From Anaerolineales bacterium (GTDB lineage: Bacteria > Chloroflexota > Anaerolineae > Anaerolineales > UBA11858), in contig JAGXKM010000007.1 of assembly GCA_018335275.1 (NCBI GenBank), forward strand, positions 1 through 48,953: a DNA stretch of 48,953 nucleotides. Reading direction: 5' to 3'. Shown one piece after another: positions 8,786-17,407 of this stretch. The notes under the pieces are model-generated. The model was given only the letters and a program-made list of their open reading frames with translations, did no database searches and was not told the origin of the DNA. Numbering within the stretch: position 1 is the stretch's first letter; the number at the start of each line of letters is the position of its first letter. The translations under genes were made by a program, and so were the position numbers.

Positions 8786-8836
8786 AGGAGGTGTTCTAAC
8801 AGAAAATTAACACATCGAATTTCCCCCAATTGGAGA

Positions 8837-9580
8837 TCAGGCGTCCCCGTCCCCTTCTTCCCGCAATGAAGCAAGGAAGGCCTCATCCTCCGGGGAAAGG
8901 TCAGCATCCTGCAGCAGTTCCGGTCGGCGTTTCCACGTCCGGCGCAGGGCTTGCTCCCGCCGCCAGCGGGCAATGCGCGCGTGGTGTCCCGAGCGCAGCA
9001 CCTCAGGCACCTGCCAGCCCCGGAATTCTGCTGGACGCGTATAATGAGGATGCTCAAGCAAGCCCATGGCGTGAGAATCTTTCTCCGCAGCCCGGGGATC
9101 ACCGAGGACGCCAGCGATCAAGCGGGTGAGGGCATCGATCAGCACCAAAGCAGGTAGTTCTCCCCCGGTGAGGACATAATCCCCTATCGAGATTTCATGG
9201 GTGACCAAATGCTGCCGCACGCGTTCATCGACGCCTTCATAATGTCCGGCCAGCAAAGCCAGATGAGGGTATTCGCTCAAGGATGCCGCCTTATCCTGCG
9301 TCAAACGCTCTCCCTGCGGCGTCATCAGCACCACCGGGCACCGGGGAGGGCGGCCAACCACTTCCTCCACAGCCCGAAAAATTGGCTCCGGCTTCATGAC
9401 CATCCCCCCTCCACCCCCATAAGGAAGGTCATCCGTGACATGGTGTTTATCCAGCGCCCAATCGCGGATATTATGAAGGCCAACATCCAGGTAACCCTCT
9501 TCTTGAGCCCGTTTCAGGATGCTGGCGTCGAGGTAGGGATAAAAAACCTCGGGGAAGAGCGTAAAGACGTCAAATCGCAT
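8837..9580 (-). CDS. trmD: tRNA (guanine-N1-)-methyltransferase TrmD
   Basis: Methylates G37 at N1 in tRNAs with G at position 36, preventing frameshifting. The 247-residue product begins [13 protein letters not shown], has the trefoil-knot SAM site ([13 protein letters not shown] and [20 protein letters not shown]) and the C-terminal tRNA-binding helices. Unlike the usual rpsP-rimM-trmD-rplS context, it stands alone here, 149 bases upstream of hrcA. No Shine-Dalgarno precedes the ATG; instead a TAGAAT box ends six bases before it, so the mRNA is predicted to be leaderless. Confidence 0.95.
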   Translation of the reverse strand: MRFDVFTLFPEVFYPYLDASILKRAQEEGYLDVGLHNIRDWALDKHHVTDDLPYGGGGGMVMKPEPIFRAVEEVVGRPPRCPVVLMTPQGERLTQDKAASLSEYPHLALLAGHYEGVDERVRQHLVTHEISIGDYVLTGGELPALVLIDALTRLIAGVLGDPRAAEKDSHAMGLLEHPHYTRPAEFRGWQVPEVLRSGHHARIARWRREQALRRTWKRRPELLQDADLSPEDEAFLASLREEGDGDA

Positions 9581-9586
9581 GCTGTC

Positions 9587-9615
9587 ATTCTAGCGGAGAG
9601 GATGCCGTTTCGCAA
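9587..9615 (-). promoter_or_regulatory. Promoter of trmD placed for a leaderless transcript
   Basis: Minus strand -35 TTGCGA (9610-9615), 17-base spacer, -10 TAGAAT (9587-9592). The ATG starts seven bases after the -10 box, so transcription should begin at or next to the start codon. Confidence 0.6.
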
Positions 9616-9737
9616 GGTCCCAGGTGGAGCCCTGCGTGCGCCCACAGGCATCCAAGGAGCTCCGGGTCAGGGGATTTGGCATTTCAGGGAGAAAAAAGCG
9701 GGAAGATGAGTGCACCTTAAGGCAGTGATCCGACGAC

Positions 9738-9767
9738 TTGACGTCCATTTCCCGCCGGTGGTAAGAT
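9738..9767 (+). promoter_or_regulatory. Promoter of first TPR gene, leaderless spacing
   Basis: -35 TTGACG (9738-9743), 18-base spacer, -10 TAAGAT (9762-9767), then six bases and the ATG at 9774. It is divergent from the trmD promoter 122 bases away. The rest of 9593-9737 holds no recognisable element. Confidence 0.65.
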
Positions 9768-9773
9768 GAGCAT

Positions 9774-10988
9774 ATGTACCTCGACGGCAGTAAATGGAAA
9801 ATGACCAAAAAACCGACCAAGCGGTCCAAACCGTGGCGGATACTCATCCTGCTCGTGTTAATCGCAAGTGTCGTTTATTTTAATCAAACTGTGGTTCCGG
9901 CCACAGAACCCTTATTCATCCCCACCTCCACCCCCACACCGAACCCGGAATCCTTTGTCAACAAGGCGGAAAGCCTTTTTGAAGAAGGGAAATTAAGCCA
10001 GTCCATCGATGCCTACAAAGAAGCCATTTTGCACCAGCCTGAGGATTCCTCCCTTTATGTCTCCCTGGCCCACACCCAGATCCTCGCCGGGCAACCCGAG
10101 AAAGCCCTGGAAAACGCGGAATTGGCCTTACTCCGCAACCCTGAAAACCCCCTGGCCTACACCATGAAAGCCTGGGCCTTGGATTTCCTGGGCGAAGTGC
10201 TCAAAGCGGAAACCACCATAGAAAAAGCGATCCAACTGGCAGATAAGAACGCCCTGTCCCACGCCGTGCACGCTGAGATCCTGATCGACAACCAGGAATA
10301 TGAGGCGGCCAGCAATGCCTCCCTGCGGGCCCTGGAACTGGGCCCAGAACTCCTGGAAACCCACCGCGCCCGCGGGTACGTCCTGTACTGGACCGGAAAT
10401 TACGAGGAGGCGGTTCGCGAATACCAGAGGGCGGTGAGCATTAATAACTCCATTCCCAACCTGCATCTCATGCTGGGATACTGTTACCAAGCAAATAACG
10501 AATATGACCAGGCGGTAAAAGCTTTCAGCCAGGCAAACGCCCTCGACCCCACAGACCCCATCCCGGAGTTTGAAATCTCGCGCATTTATTTGCTGCAGGG
10601 CTTATATAACAAAGCCATCCAATATGCCGATTTATCCGTTGAAGATGCCCCCTCCGACGCCATGATGCACGGGAATCTGGGCGTTTTATATGCCAGAAAC
10701 GGGGAATTCACAAAGGCTTTGCAACACCTGGAACTGGCTGTGCGCGGGGGAACCACAGAGAACAACGAGGTCGTGGAAGGGATCCCGCTTTCTTATAAAC
10801 CCCGCGTGATCGAGATCTTTTCCTCTTACAGCCTGACGTTGGCACGCACGGATCAATGTGAACAGGCTGTCCCCATTTTCCAAACCATGCTCAGCCAGGT
10901 CGGGGAAAACGAGATCGCCGTCGCCAACGCCAACGAGGGCTTGAAAATCTGCCAGGAAAGTCTAGAAAAAAGCACCCCAGCCCCCTGA
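9774..10988 (+). CDS. Membrane-anchored TPR-repeat protein (copy 1)
   Basis: A 404-residue protein: short basic N-terminus, one membrane segment (about 22-40, ILILLVLIASVVYF), a Thr/Pro-rich spacer (STPTPNPES), then a row of tetratricopeptide repeats over most of the remaining length (for example AHTQILAGQPEKALENAELA, ARGYVLYWTGNYEEAVREYQ). N-in topology with the repeats outside is expected from the basic N-terminus. TPR arrays bind other proteins, so a scaffold role in the envelope is likely, but no enzyme domain is seen and the function is unknown. The next gene is a paralogue with the same layout. The ATG at 9774 is supported by the -10 box six bases upstream; a second ATG at 9801 is possible. 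Confidence 0.8.
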   Translation: MYLDGSKWKMTKKPTKRSKPWRILILLVLIASVVYFNQTVVPATEPLFIPTSTPTPNPESFVNKAESLFEEGKLSQSIDAYKEAILHQPEDSSLYVSLAHTQILAGQPEKALENAELALLRNPENPLAYTMKAWALDFLGEVLKAETTIEKAIQLADKNALSHAVHAEILIDNQEYEAASNASLRALELGPELLETHRARGYVLYWTGNYEEAVREYQRAVSINNSIPNLHLMLGYCYQANNEYDQAVKAFSQANALDPTDPIPEFEISRIYLLQGLYNKAIQYADLSVEDAPSDAMMHGNLGVLYARNGEFTKALQHLELAVRGGTTENNEVVEGIPLSYKPRVIEIFSSYSLTLARTDQCEQAVPIFQTMLSQVGENEIAVANANEGLKICQESLEKSTPAP

Positions 10989-11070
10989 GCGCTCACTTCC
11001 TTCTCCTGCGCATCTGAACCGCTATGAAAAAGCGCAGATACCCAACAGCGCGTACATATACCTACTTTAT

Positions 11071-12432
11071 ATGGATCAAAAACTGCGAGGGAAACGACCC
11101 ACATACCGCCAAGACACATCTGACCTGAATCTGCTCAAGATCGGGGTTCTGTTCACTTTGATTCTGGGCGGCCTGTGGTTTGCCTATGAGGTCTTCAATC
11201 CCGAGGGGCGCTTTGAGCCCCTTTTCATGCCCACACCGACAGCTACCCGGACGGTAAACTCCCTCCGCCAGGAGGCGGAAGCGTACTTCGAAGCGGGGAA
11301 AATTTACATCCCCGACGATGATGACGAGACCACAGATGACAAAGATGCAATCGATGTCTACCGGGAGGTGTTGGAACTCCACCCTGAAGACGCATTGGTG
11401 AGAGCGGAACTCTCCCGCCTGCTGACTTACTCCTCCAGTTTACTCTCCACCACAGAGGAGCGCTCCCAGCGCCTGGCACTTGCCCGCCAGGAGATCGAGC
11501 GGGCGGTTCAGGACGCTCCCGACAACAGCACGGTGCAGGCCATCCGCGCTTTAGTTCTGGATTGGAGCGCCACCTCCACAGCCGCGAACGTGGAAGAACA
11601 ACAGGCCTGGCTGGCAGAGGCCGAGCAGGCTGCCAACCTGGCCATCAACCGCGACCCGAATAACAGCCTAGCCCTGGCCTTTTATGCCGAGGTCCTCCTG
11701 GACCAGGGTCAAAAAATCCAGGCCCTGGAAAACGCCCGCCTCGCGGTGGAACAGGGACCAGACTCCATGGATACCCACCGCGTATACGGCACGGTGTTGG
11801 AAGCTCTGGGAGAATACCGCAGCGCGATCGAAGAGTTCGAAAAAGCAGCTGAGATTAACCCCAACCTGACCTTCCTTCACATACGAATCGGCGTGATCTA
11901 CCGGGCGCTCAAAGTCTATGACACTGCCCTGCAGTACTTCGACAAAGCGATCTCGATCAACAACTCAAACGAGGTCCAAGACCCCCTGCCTTACATCGCC
12001 ATCGCCAAAACCTATTCCCGGATGGGCGAATTCTTTATCGCGGCCCGCAACGCAGAAAAAGCCATCCAGATCAACCCTTATAACGCGAACACGTACGGAC
12101 AATTGGGAGACATCTACGTTCGATCCCGAAATTACGAGGGCGCGGTCCCAGTGCTGAAGTGTGCGGTGGAAGGATGCACCGCGGAGGAAAACGAAGTGGC
12201 AGATGTGGCCGTGGAACCCCTGGCCTTGACAAACTACGATGTAGCGTATTATTACGCCCGATACGGATCCACCCTGGCCGCCTTGAGCCGTCCAGAGCAA
12301 AACTACTGTCCCAAGGCCATGGAAATCCTGAACTCCCTGGAAGCATCTTACGGCAGCGATCCAACGCTCAAGGATATCATCAACGAGAACAAAGAGATCT
12401 GTGATTTGCTACAAGATTCTTCCGCTCCCTGA
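11071..12432 (+). CDS. Membrane-anchored TPR-repeat protein (copy 2)
   Basis: A 453-residue paralogue of the preceding gene: basic N-terminus, one membrane segment (about 27-45, IGVLFTLILGGLWFAYEVF), the shared EPLFMPTPTATRT spacer, an acidic insert (DDDDETTDDKD, about 90-100) and then multiple TPR units up to the C-terminus. Two cysteines near residue 370 (VLKCAVEGCTAEENEV) and one near the end could form disulfides outside the cell. No Shine-Dalgarno is seen; a TATACC-like -10 ends eight bases before the ATG, suggesting another very short or absent leader. It arose with copy 1 by tandem duplication; the role is unknown. Confidence 0.8.
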   Translation: MDQKLRGKRPTYRQDTSDLNLLKIGVLFTLILGGLWFAYEVFNPEGRFEPLFMPTPTATRTVNSLRQEAEAYFEAGKIYIPDDDDETTDDKDAIDVYREVLELHPEDALVRAELSRLLTYSSSLLSTTEERSQRLALARQEIERAVQDAPDNSTVQAIRALVLDWSATSTAANVEEQQAWLAEAEQAANLAINRDPNNSLALAFYAEVLLDQGQKIQALENARLAVEQGPDSMDTHRVYGTVLEALGEYRSAIEEFEKAAEINPNLTFLHIRIGVIYRALKVYDTALQYFDKAISINNSNEVQDPLPYIAIAKTYSRMGEFFIAARNAEKAIQINPYNANTYGQLGDIYVRSRNYEGAVPVLKCAVEGCTAEENEVADVAVEPLALTNYDVAYYYARYGSTLAALSRPEQNYCPKAMEILNSLEASYGSDPTLKDIINENKEICDLLQDSSAP

Positions 12433-12535
12433 ACAACCCTAACCAACTCCAGGACATCCAATTTACTCTCCCAGCCCTTGCCTCCCCTTTCCCTCAGATT
12501 TTTATAAGAATCATATAAATTAACTTGACACTCGC

Positions 12536-12564
12536 TTGACTTTCACCTGGAAGCCAGTTATCAT
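12536..12564 (+). promoter_or_regulatory. Sigma-A-type promoter of groEL
   Basis: -35 TTGACT (12536-12541), 17-base spacer, -10 TATCAT (12559-12564). The predicted start near 12572 lies just upstream of the CIRCE variant. The 12433-12535 stretch before it is A/T-rich with no terminator recognised for the TPR gene. Confidence 0.82.
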
Positions 12565-12576
12565 ATTTTTCGCTGG

Positions 12577-12603
12577 TTAGCAGTCAATATTTGTGACTGC
12601 TAA
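12577..12603 (+). promoter_or_regulatory. Symmetric CIRCE variant upstream of groEL
   Basis: TTAGCAGTC (12577-12585), nine bases, GACTGCTAA (12595-12603). Position 7 of the left arm is G instead of C and the matching position of the right arm is C instead of G, so the dyad symmetry is kept. Placed just after the predicted transcription start. A leader of about 108 bases follows, with GAAGGAG as the Shine-Dalgarno. Confidence 0.85.
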
Positions 12604-12711
12604 ATTCAAGGTGGTGGACAGGTCAGGAACCGGTCCCATTTTACCAGCAATGATATATTCATCATTATTTTTAACCACGTTAAGATAATTAGTTTGAAGG
12701 AGTAGAAATCT

Positions 12712-14397
12712 ATGGCTGGAAAGCGTATCGTATTTTCTGAAGAAGCCCGGAGAAAACTACAAACCGGGATGGATAAATTGGCGAAAGCCGTCATTACCAC
12801 CTTGGGGCCTAAAGGGCGCAACGTGGCCCTTGACCGCAGTTTTGGGAGCCCCACGATCACCCACGACGGCGTGACCGTGGCCAAAGAGATTGAACTCAAA
12901 AATAAATTTGAAAATATGGGCGCCCAACTCCTGAAAGAGGCGGCGACCAAGACAAATGACATCGCCGGGGACGGGACGACAACGTCCACTCTCCTGGCCC
13001 ACTCCATCGTCACGGAAGGCATGAAAAATTTGGCCGCTGGTTTCAACCCCATGCTGCTCAAGCAGGGTATTTTGGCCGCATCCGAGGCTGTTTCCGAGGA
13101 AATCGGTGAGAAGGCCATCGACGTCACCACCAAAGAGGAAATTGGCAACGTAGCTTCCATCTCCGCCCAGGATCGATCGATTGGTGAATTGATCGCGGAC
13201 GTGATGGATAAAGTCGGCAAAGACGGCGTGATCACAGTGGAAGAGTCCAAAACCCTCGCTTTCGAGACGGAGTACGTGGAGGGTATGCAGTTTGATCGGG
13301 GCTATCTTTCCCCTTATTTCGTGACCAACTCCGAAGAAATGGAAGCCGTCATTGAAGAGCCCAACCTGCTCATCCACGATTCCAAGATTTCCGCGGCACA
13401 GGACATCGTCCCTCTGCTTGAGAAATTGGTACAAATGGGCAAGCGGGATCTGGTGATCATTGCCGAAGACATTGACGGCGAAGCGCTGGCGACTCTGGTC
13501 CTCAACAAACTACGCGGCATGGTCAACGTATTGGCCGTCAAAGCCCCTGGCTTTGGTGATCGCCGCAAAGCCATGCTGCAGGACATCGCTGTCCTGACCG
13601 GCGCCACCGTGATCTCCGAAGAACTGGGAAGAAAACTGGACAGCGCCACGGTAGATGACCTCGGCCAAGCCGAGAAAGTCATCTCCACCAAAGACGACAC
13701 CACAATTGTGGGCGGACAAGGCGACGGCGACCAAATCAAAGGCCGCGTGGAACAGATCCGGAACGAGATCGAGGCCAGCACCAGTGACTACGATCGGGAA
13801 AAACTGCAGGAAAGGCTGGCTAAGCTTTCCGGCGGCGTGGCTGTAATTCGCGTAGGCGCAGCAACTGAGACAGAGCTGAAAGAGAAGAAACACCGCGTAG
13901 AAGACGCGCTTTCCGCGACACGAGCTGCTGTTGAAGCCGGCATCGTTCCCGGAGGCGGCGTGGCCCTGATCAACGCCATGGGCGTGCTGGACGACATCGA
14001 GATGGACACCCCTGACGCGCAGGTGGGCGTCAAGATCGTGCGCCAGGCTCTGGAAACCCCGATGAAGCGCATCGCTGCCAACGCCGGCAAAGACGGCGCG
14101 GTCATCCTGGAAAACGTACGGCGCTTCCAGAAAGAACAGGACGATCACTACCTCGGATATGATGTTCTGACCGAGGAATTCATCAACATGATCAAAGACG
14201 GTGTGATCGACCCGGCCAAAGTGACCCGTGGAGCGCTCGAAAATGCAGCTTCCATCGCTGCCATGATCCTGACCACCGAGGCCCTCATCGCTGATGAACC
14301 GGAAGAAGAAGATGAAGGTATGCCCCCTGGCGGCGGCATGGGCGGCGCTGGGATGGGCGGCATGGGCGGCATGGGCGGCGGCATGCCCGGCATGTAA
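12712..14397 (+). CDS. groEL: Chaperonin GroEL (Hsp60)
   Basis: Forms the 14-mer folding chamber and keeps HrcA active. The 561-residue sequence has the ATP-binding [15 protein letters not shown] region (about 86-100), the family signature [16 protein letters not shown] (about 404-420) and an unusually long C-terminal Gly-Gly-Met tail. Shine-Dalgarno GAAGGAG lies nine bases before the ATG. No groES precedes it: the interval from the TPR gene to the ATG contains only the promoter, the CIRCE variant and leader. The transcript is monocistronic, ending at a strong terminator, so groES must be encoded elsewhere or be part of another copy. Confidence 0.98.
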   Translation: MAGKRIVFSEEARRKLQTGMDKLAKAVITTLGPKGRNVALDRSFGSPTITHDGVTVAKEIELKNKFENMGAQLLKEAATKTNDIAGDGTTTSTLLAHSIVTEGMKNLAAGFNPMLLKQGILAASEAVSEEIGEKAIDVTTKEEIGNVASISAQDRSIGELIADVMDKVGKDGVITVEESKTLAFETEYVEGMQFDRGYLSPYFVTNSEEMEAVIEEPNLLIHDSKISAAQDIVPLLEKLVQMGKRDLVIIAEDIDGEALATLVLNKLRGMVNVLAVKAPGFGDRRKAMLQDIAVLTGATVISEELGRKLDSATVDDLGQAEKVISTKDDTTIVGGQGDGDQIKGRVEQIRNEIEASTSDYDREKLQERLAKLSGGVAVIRVGAATETELKEKKHRVEDALSATRAAVEAGIVPGGGVALINAMGVLDDIEMDTPDAQVGVKIVRQALETPMKRIAANAGKDGAVILENVRRFQKEQDDHYLGYDVLTEEFINMIKDGVIDPAKVTRGALENAASIAAMILTTEALIADEPEEEDEGMPPGGGMGGAGMGGMGGMGGGMPGM

Positions 14398-14423
14398 TCC
14401 CCGAGGCACACCATTGAACAAGC

Positions 14424-14462
14424 ATAGTGTGGACCGGAACACAGGTCCACACTATTTTTTTT
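14424..14462 (+). terminator. Rho-independent terminator after groEL
   Basis: A 12-bp perfect stem (14424-14435 with 14444-14455), 8-base loop, and a T-run to 14462. Very strong. Confidence 0.96.
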
Positions 14463-14570
14463 GATTTCTTCCAAACCCCAATTGGCTTTCAAGGTGAGAA
14501 CAAACATTCCCACCCCTCAAGAAGTACGGCCATATTTACAAAGTGTTAACAAGAAGCAGGAGCTTCCCTT

Positions 14571-14599
14571 TTGACAAAGCCTATCTTCCATGTTAGAAT
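14571..14599 (+). promoter_or_regulatory. Strong promoter upstream of the RNase J leader
   Basis: -35 TTGACA (14571-14576), 17-base spacer, -10 TAGAAT (14594-14599): a near-consensus sigma-A promoter. Predicted start near 14606, about 267 bases before the RNase J ATG. Confidence 0.82.
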
Positions 14600-14605
14600 G
14601 CACAA

Positions 14606-14766
14606 GGCGTTAAAGAAAAACGCAATCCGGCTGGTAGAAGCAAGCCAGCTTTTAGAGAGCATGATTTGTTATCGGATTACTTGTAAGAAACACACGTTTT
14701 CATTCGTTAGCTTAAATCATACCTGTGAGACCACCCGGCCGGCAACATTCCGCCCGGGTATTTTTT
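14606..14766 (+). ncRNA. Putative terminated leader RNA upstream of RNase J
   Basis: Between the strong promoter and the RNase J gene lies a segment with several possible helices: GCGTT/AACGC near 14608-14624, GCTGG/CCAGC near 14630-14650 followed by TTTT, ATGATTT pairing with AAATCAT (about 14663 and 14715), and a final GC-rich stem followed by six T residues. A transcript of about 160 bases would result, either a free small RNA or an attenuated leader. It does not match any riboswitch or T-box consensus I know; 6S RNA cannot be excluded. Prediction by eye only. Confidence 0.45.
14733..14766 (+). terminator. Terminator-like hairpin inside the RNase J leader
   Basis: ACCCGG (14733-14738) pairs with CCGGGT (14754-14759), with possible inner GG/CC pairs, followed by A and six T residues (14761-14766). 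It lies 107 bases before the RNase J start, so read-through is needed for expression from the upstream promoter. Confidence 0.6.
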
Positions 14767-14872
14767 ATTCACTCCGCACCTTCAGCGCATCCCTCCCGGA
14801 CATAGGGTTCGAAGAGGAAAAAAATACGAAAGAAGTTGAAGGTACATAACTTAGATTAGGAAAGAGGTAAAC

Positions 14873-16510
14873 ATGAGTTCAAACGCATTAAAGATTATCC
14901 CTTTAGGGGGATTTGGTGAAGTAGGAAAGAACATGATGGTGTATGAGTACGGCAAGAACATCATGATCGTGGAAACGGGGATCATGTTCCCCGAGAACGA
15001 CATGCTGGGCATCGATTACATCATCCCAGATTTTGAGTACGTCAAAGAACGGAAGGACTTGGTTCGCGGCATCGTCATCACCCACGGTCACGAAGACCAT
15101 GTAGGCGCCATCTCCCACATTGTGGAGGAAATCGACGCGCCCATTTACGCTGCACCACTCACCCGCGGTTTCATCGAAGTTAAACTCTCGGAAGCCAATC
15201 TGCTCAACCAGGCCACGATCAACACCGTTAACGCCGGGGACACGGAACATATCGGTCCTTTTGAGGTGGAATTCTTTCACGTCAGCCACTCCATACCCGA
15301 CACCCTGGGTCTGGGCATTCACACCCCGGAAGGGCTGGTGGTCCACACCAGCGATTACAAATTTGATCCCACACCTGTCGACGGTTGGCCCAGTGACTTT
15401 GCCAAGCTGGCAGAGTTCTCCGGAGAAGGGGTCCTGGCCCTGGTCGCGGATTCCACCAACGCTGACAAGCCCGGTTGGACAGCTTCCGAAAAGGTAATCG
15501 ACGACGGACTGGACGAGGTCTTTTCCGAAACTTCAGGACGGATCATCGTGGCCTCCTTTGCATCTCTGGTTTCCAGGATGCAGCAAGTCGCCGACGCTGC
15601 ACACCGCCACGGCCGCAAGATGGCCTTCGTGGGATACAGCATGAAGAAGAATTCGAAAATGGCCCGTGATTTGGGGTACCTTGACCTCCCAGGCGATTTG
15701 ATAGTGGGATTAGACGAGGCCCTGAACATGAACCCCAAAAAGGTCGTGCTCATGGCCACCGGTTCCCAGGGCGAACCATACTCGATCATGGGACGGCTTT
15801 CGCGGGGGACAAACCGGCGCTTCGACCTCCTGGAAGATGACACCATCGTGCTCTCTTCCCGGACCATTCCCGGCAATGAAGAGGTTGTGTATAAAACCAT
15901 TAACCGCCTTTTCCGCCGGGGCGCGCATGTCATTTATGAAGACCTTGCCAAGGTTCACGTTTCAGGTCACGCCAGACAGGACGAGATGAAATTGATGATC
16001 AACCTCGTCAAACCCAAATACCTGGTGCCCATGCACGGCGAGCTCCGACATCTGAAACAACACGCGGCCTTAGCAAAGGAAATTGGCTTCTCTGACCAGA
16101 ACGTCCAGGTGATCGAAAATGGTCAAGTTTTAGAGTTCGAAAACGGCAAGATGCAAACCAAAGAGCGCATCCCCGGAGGATACGTCTTTGTGGATGGTTC
16201 CCGGGTGGGTGATATCGGGCCCAGTGTGGTCCGGGAACGGGAGAAGCTGTCCCAGGATGGGGTGGTTCTGATCAGCCTCGTCCTCAATCAAAGCGGAAGG
16301 CTGTACGAAAATCCGGATATCATATCCAGGGGTTTCGTATATAAGCACGGGGACAAAGACATCATTGAGCAGACCAAAGCCAAGGTCAGAGAGGTGGTGG
16401 ATCGATCCCAGGGTGACCTGCACAACGACCTCATCCAAACCATCAAATCGTTCCTGTACAGCAAAACAAAAAAACGGCCCATTGTCCTGGTCACCATGAA
16501 TTGGGTCTAA
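14873..16510 (+). CDS. rnj: Ribonuclease J
   Basis: Metallo-beta-lactamase-fold ribonuclease with endonuclease and 5'-3' exonuclease activity, central to mRNA decay and rRNA maturation in bacteria lacking RNase E. The 545-residue product has the zinc motif VITHGHEDHVGAISH (about 66-80), further metal ligands in FFHVSHSIPDTLG and HTSDYKFDPTP, the beta-CASP region and the C-terminal HVSGHARQDEMK and PKYLVPMHGE motifs. GGAAAGAGG lies upstream of the ATG. Downstream is a strong bidirectional terminator. Its long leader with an internal terminator suggests attenuation or autoregulation. Confidence 0.96.
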   Translation: MSSNALKIIPLGGFGEVGKNMMVYEYGKNIMIVETGIMFPENDMLGIDYIIPDFEYVKERKDLVRGIVITHGHEDHVGAISHIVEEIDAPIYAAPLTRGFIEVKLSEANLLNQATINTVNAGDTEHIGPFEVEFFHVSHSIPDTLGLGIHTPEGLVVHTSDYKFDPTPVDGWPSDFAKLAEFSGEGVLALVADSTNADKPGWTASEKVIDDGLDEVFSETSGRIIVASFASLVSRMQQVADAAHRHGRKMAFVGYSMKKNSKMARDLGYLDLPGDLIVGLDEALNMNPKKVVLMATGSQGEPYSIMGRLSRGTNRRFDLLEDDTIVLSSRTIPGNEEVVYKTINRLFRRGAHVIYEDLAKVHVSGHARQDEMKLMINLVKPKYLVPMHGELRHLKQHAALAKEIGFSDQNVQVIENGQVLEFENGKMQTKERIPGGYVFVDGSRVGDIGPSVVREREKLSQDGVVLISLVLNQSGRLYENPDIISRGFVYKHGDKDIIEQTKAKVREVVDRSQGDLHNDLIQTIKSFLYSKTKKRPIVLVTMNWV

Positions 16511-16527
16511 AAAGAAAAAACGAAGTC

Positions 16528-16559
16528 AAAACCCCGCGGCGGCCGCCGCGGGGTTTTTT
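16528..16559. terminator. Bidirectional terminator between rnj and pcm
   Basis: ACCCCGCGGC pairs with GCCGCGGGGT around a GGCC loop (16531-16554), flanked by AAA and TTTTTT, so it can terminate both convergent genes. Strongest on the plus strand. Confidence 0.95.
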
Positions 16560-16592
16560 CTATCCACTCCAAAGAATTTAAGACTGCTATGA

Positions 16593-17255
16593 TCAAGGGG
16601 CTGAATGTCCGTGCTCCCCGATCAGGGGCACAAAAGCGACCGGGGATAAGGCTTTCACTGAGAAGTCGCCCTCCCGGCGCTGGTACAATTTCAAAACTTG
16701 GCCTCCCCGGCTTCCCACGGGCATGATCAACCTTCCTCCCTCATCAAGCTGATCCAATAAAGGACGGGGAACTTCCGGCGCAGCAGCGGTGACGATCACT
16801 CCCTGAAAAGGCGCATGCTCTGGAAGGCCTTCAGTCCCATCCCCCTGGATGACATGGATGTTTTCATAATCCATATCCTGTAAACGCTGGGAAGCTGTTT
16901 TTGCCAGATCTTGGTGCCGTTCCACGGTATAGACTTCCGCAGCCAATTCCCCCAGGATGGCTGCCTGGTACCCTGAACCCGTCCCTATTTCCAGCACGCG
17001 CTCTTCCCCCTGGAGTTCCAGGGCCTCTGTCATATAGGCAACGATATAGGGCTGGGATATCGTCTGCCCCCTGCCGATGGGCAGCGGGCCGTCAGAATAC
17101 GCAAATTCCCGCTTATGCTGGGGCACGAAAAGGTGGCGGGGTACGGACCGAAACGCCTCCAGGACCCGCGGGGAATCAATGCCCCGCCGGGCTATTTGGC
17201 GCTCGACCATCCGCTCTCGCGCTTTCTGGTAATCCATATCGTCCTTCATCGCCAT
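16593..17255 (-). CDS. pcm: Protein-L-isoaspartate O-methyltransferase
   Basis: Repairs isoaspartyl residues in aged proteins using SAM. About 220 residues with the family N-terminus (MVERQIARRGIDSPRVLEAF), the conserved GQTISQPYIVAYMTEAL, SAM motif VLEIGTGSGYQAAIL and the post-motif LIMPVGSRGGQVLKLY. The ATG at 17255 follows AGGGAG closely; the ATG at 17249 has better spacing; an in-frame TTG at 17273 is less likely. It is the last gene of a minus-strand run, facing rnj across a shared terminator. Confidence 0.93.
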   Translation of the reverse strand: MAMKDDMDYQKARERMVERQIARRGIDSPRVLEAFRSVPRHLFVPQHKREFAYSDGPLPIGRGQTISQPYIVAYMTEALELQGEERVLEIGTGSGYQAAILGELAAEVYTVERHQDLAKTASQRLQDMDYENIHVIQGDGTEGLPEHAPFQGVIVTAAAPEVPRPLLDQLDEGGRLIMPVGSRGGQVLKLYQRREGDFSVKALSPVAFVPLIGEHGHSAP

Positions 17256-17407
17256 CCACTCCCTCTCTCCCAAGCTAAAGGCCCAAAACTACGTCCGGAA
17301 GACCTCTTGAATATCCAGAAGGATCAGGCACCAACGCTGAAAGGCCCTGGGATCTGATCTGCCTGCCAACTAATGACGCGGCCCATTCCGGGTCTCCCCG
17401 TTTCCGC

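Noticed and set aside
13510-14442. Open minus-strand frame of 310 codons antisense to groEL
   Set aside because: It mirrors the codon pattern of groEL, has low-complexity His/Ala runs from the GGM repeat and no start signals.
14606-14766. Naming the rnj leader RNA as 6S RNA or a T-box/riboswitch
   Set aside because: No long central-bubble hairpin as in 6S and no conserved riboswitch or T-box motif could be aligned by eye.
14571-14849. Possible 92-codon plus-strand gene between groEL and rnj
   Set aside because: Its first codon is the -35 box of a strong promoter (TTG), it has no Shine-Dalgarno, runs through a terminator-like hairpin and has no protein-like pattern.
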